From Flavobacteriales bacterium UBA1531 (lineage in GTDB: Bacteria; Bacteroidota; Bacteroidia; Flavobacteriales_D; Sanyastnellaceae): DNA of 24,821 nt. The DNA lies in NCBI GenBank assembly GCA_002323795.1, contig DCPZ01000066.1, forward strand, positions 23,781-48,601, given 5' to 3'. Below, one piece after another: positions 23,101 through 24,821 of this stretch (positions are counted from its first letter, which is position 1; each line of letters begins with the position of its first letter). Under the pieces are notes generated by a model. That model ran no database searches, was not told the DNA's origin, and was given only the letters and a program-made list of their open reading frames with translations. The translations under genes and the position numbers were made by a program.

Positions 23101-24821
23101 ATGAGCCAAACTTGCCTAACCAGGATTCTCTGGATCTGCGCGATTGTTTATGGATTTTTGAATCCAGCAATCGCTCAAGATTACCAAATGTCCATCGATA
23201 TTGTAGCGGAACATACCGGAATGGTGGATGAAGTCGATCTTACAGATCACACGACCTACCGCTTTTACATCGAAACCGCAGACCCTGAAGACAGAGTCTT
23301 ATCGGTTTTCGGTAATACCGAAAACCCCACTCAAATTTTCGCTCCAAACGGTTACTTCAACAGCATCTTCGCCTCTGGCCCAAGTGCATCAGGCATTTCC
23401 TTGATCGGCCTCAGCACCTATCCCTCACTTGCATTCGACAGTTATGTCACCATTGGCATTGAGCACGAGCCAATTGCAGAAAATGGTGAAGAACCAATAC
23501 AGACCGAAGAAGATGTGACGCAGCAGTGGTTGACGAATTTATTCTCGCCTTCTGCAACATCAGGCAATGACATTTTGATAACCTCCGATTTGGGCGGTGG
23601 TTGGTCAACGTCTGCCTCAGCTTCCAATGGATTATCCGGTAGTGACCTCAAGGTGTTGGTAGCTCAGTTCACGAGTAGCGACTGCCTTTCTGGAACTTTG
23701 CACGCCGTGATCCAACCTGCAGATGGCTCGGACCCAATCATCTTAGGCCAGCAATTTAATTGCACCGATTGTGGACCAATTGGGTGCAGCAATGAAGACG
23801 CATGCAACTATGACCCACTTGCACCTTCCTATCCAGGCTCGGAAACAAGTTGTGAATTCGCAGACGCCGGATACGATTGTGATGGAAATTGCCTCTCCGA
23901 CTCTGATGGCGATGGAACGTGTGACGAATTTGAAGTAAGTGGGTGCACCGATGCATTGGCATTGAATTTCGATCCCAATGCCACAGAAGAAAATGGCTTT
24001 TGCGCCTTTGTGGAAGATTTGAATTGCGCAGACGAAAGCGCCTGTAATTTTCAATCGTTTCAAGGGCCTGGCTACTGTCTTCAAATCGAACCTTACCTCG
24101 TGCATGATGGAATGGTCGGATCAGAAGATCTTAGTGGGTTTACGACTTATCGCATCTACGCATTGTGCGAAGGCAGCGATGATTTCGTATCAAGTGTGAG
24201 CGGTGACTCAGAATTTCCAACGGTAATTTCCAGTACTGGGAACATTTTTCAAAGTGCCTTTGGCGGAGCCCTGGGGTCTGAACAAAACCCTTCACTCTTC
24301 GGCTTCTTCCCCGCTGCCGAATACGATAGCTTTGTAACGATTGGACTCACTGAAAGCCCTGCTCCCGGTGAAGGAACCATCAATACCATCACTTCGGACG
24401 AGAATCCATGGAATCTCAATTTCGAAGCAGGCGAGGCGCTTGAAATCAATGATGATATCGGTGGTGGTTGGTACATCTTCAACGGAGAAAGCAATGGCTT
24501 TGCTGGAGACGACTACAGAGTTCTTTTGGCTCAAATCACGACAGACGGAGATCTCATGGGCAGCATGTATGTTCAGTTCTTTGTCAATGGTTCTCCAGCG
24601 AATGAAGTGCGTGAATTGATTGATTTTGCTCAAGCTTGTTATGGACCAGAAGAACTTGCTGCTTGCGAATACCCAGAAGAAGGTGTTGACTGCGCTGGTA
24701 ATTGCACGAATGATGAAGATGCGGACGGCATTTGTGATGAAGATGAGATTTTGGGTTGCAACGACACGACTGCGTGCAACCTTGATCCATTGGCCACTGA
24801 CAACGATGGATCTTGCGAGTT
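23101..24821 (+). CDS. Large exported mosaic protein with duplicated domain and Cys repeats (3' end outside window)
   Basis: 573 codons are visible with no stop. The signal peptide is MSQTCLTRILWICAIVYGFL then NPAIAQ, cleaved near 26. Residues 30-215 and 327-500 are two copies of one domain (see repeat entry). Between and after them are Cys modules: GCSNEDACNYDPLA (228-241), GCTDALALNFDPNA (281-294), CADESACNF (309-317) and GCNDTTACNLDPLA (552-565), each usually closing with a D/E-rich turn and SC or FC. Two DxDGDGxCD-type stretches, DSDGDGTCDE (267-276) and DEDADGICDEDE (538-549), resemble thrombospondin-3 calcium-binding loops. The protein is very acidic, as for secreted marine proteins. 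Nothing enzymatic is visible; an adhesin or surface-layer role is inference. An in-frame TAA at 23056 confirms the ATG at 23101. Confidence 0.85.
   Translation, partial: MSQTCLTRILWICAIVYGFLNPAIAQDYQMSIDIVAEHTGMVDEVDLTDHTTYRFYIETADPEDRVLSVFGNTENPTQIFAPNGYFNSIFASGPSASGISLIGLSTYPSLAFDSYVTIGIEHEPIAENGEEPIQTEEDVTQQWLTNLFSPSATSGNDILITSDLGGGWSTSASASNGLSGSDLKVLVAQFTSSDCLSGTLHAVIQPADGSDPIILGQQFNCTDCGPIGCSNEDACNYDPLAPSYPGSETSCEFADAGYDCDGNCLSDSDGDGTCDEFEVSGCTDALALNFDPNATEENGFCAFVEDLNCADESACNFQSFQGPGYCLQIEPYLVHDGMVGSEDLSGFTTYRIYALCEGSDDFVSSVSGDSEFPTVISSTGNIFQSAFGGALGSEQNPSLFGFFPAAEYDSFVTIGLTESPAPGEGTINTITSDENPWNLNFEAGEALEINDDIGGGWYIFNGESNGFAGDDYRVLLAQITTDGDLMGSMYVQFFVNGSPANEVRELIDFAQACYGPEELAACEYPEEGVDCAGNCTNDEDADGICDEDEILGCNDTTACNLDPLATDNDGSCE
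23188..24600 (+). repeat. Intragenic tandem duplication of a 175-185-residue domain
   Basis: Copy 1 (residues 30-215, bases 23188-23745) and copy 2 (327-500, bases 24079-24600) align through HTGMV/HDGMV, TTYRFY/TTYRIY, FDSYVTIG/YDSFVTIG, DLGGGW/DIGGGW and SNGLSGSDLKVLVAQFT/SNGFAGDDYRVLLAQIT, in the same order with offsets of 289-297 residues. The copies are diverged, so the duplication is old. I know no name for this domain. Confidence 0.85.

Overview
The window is a compact chromosomal segment of a marine-type Bacteroidota, most probably order Flavobacteriales. The evidence is a type IX secretion (T9SS) C-terminal sorting domain, several signal-peptide proteins ending in AQ, Cys-rich GCTD/ACNYDP/DDGSC repeats typical of that group as I recall them, a TamB beside TsaD, a DUF2027-Smr protein, and TAnnTTTG-type promoter boxes instead of clear Shine-Dalgarno sites. 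I see no tRNA, rRNA, IS element, CRISPR array or integrase. Gene order looks like an ordinary chromosome, with secreted accessory genes at the right end.

Region 1 (1-6300), housekeeping: the 3' end of meaB overlaps by ATGA a membrane protein that looks like a degenerate LytS-type histidine kinase. Then come hisS (minus) with a hairpin terminator over its stop codon and a possible 24-residue membrane peptide just upstream, a seven-bladed WD40 protein, ung (minus), and a DEAH helicase with a TTG start. The ung/helicase gap holds a 12-bp perfect inverted repeat and an 11-bp direct repeat.

Region 2 (6301-12724), signalling and envelope: a complete LytS-type histidine kinase with no response regulator beside it, then tsaD (minus) divergent from a large tamB.

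Region 3 (12796-18851): a T9SS cargo protein; a minus-strand operon of LuxC-family acyl-CoA reductase, lipoprotein (ATGA overlap) and a small DUF7793-like protein; a divergent 2[4Fe-4S] ferredoxin; and two exported proteins of unknown function.

Region 4 (18848-24821), export and surface: a short DUF2027-Smr protein (minus), an exported serine beta-lactamase-like hydrolase, an exported endonuclease I with lamin-tail and Cys-repeat modules and a dockerin-like C-terminus, and the first 573 codons of a large exported mosaic protein that continues past the window. The last protein contains two copies of a roughly 175-185-residue domain that I cannot name, alternating with Cys repeats and DxDGDGxCD calcium-type motifs. 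It is the most promising undescribed element here.

All family assignments come from reading translated motifs. No database search was run.
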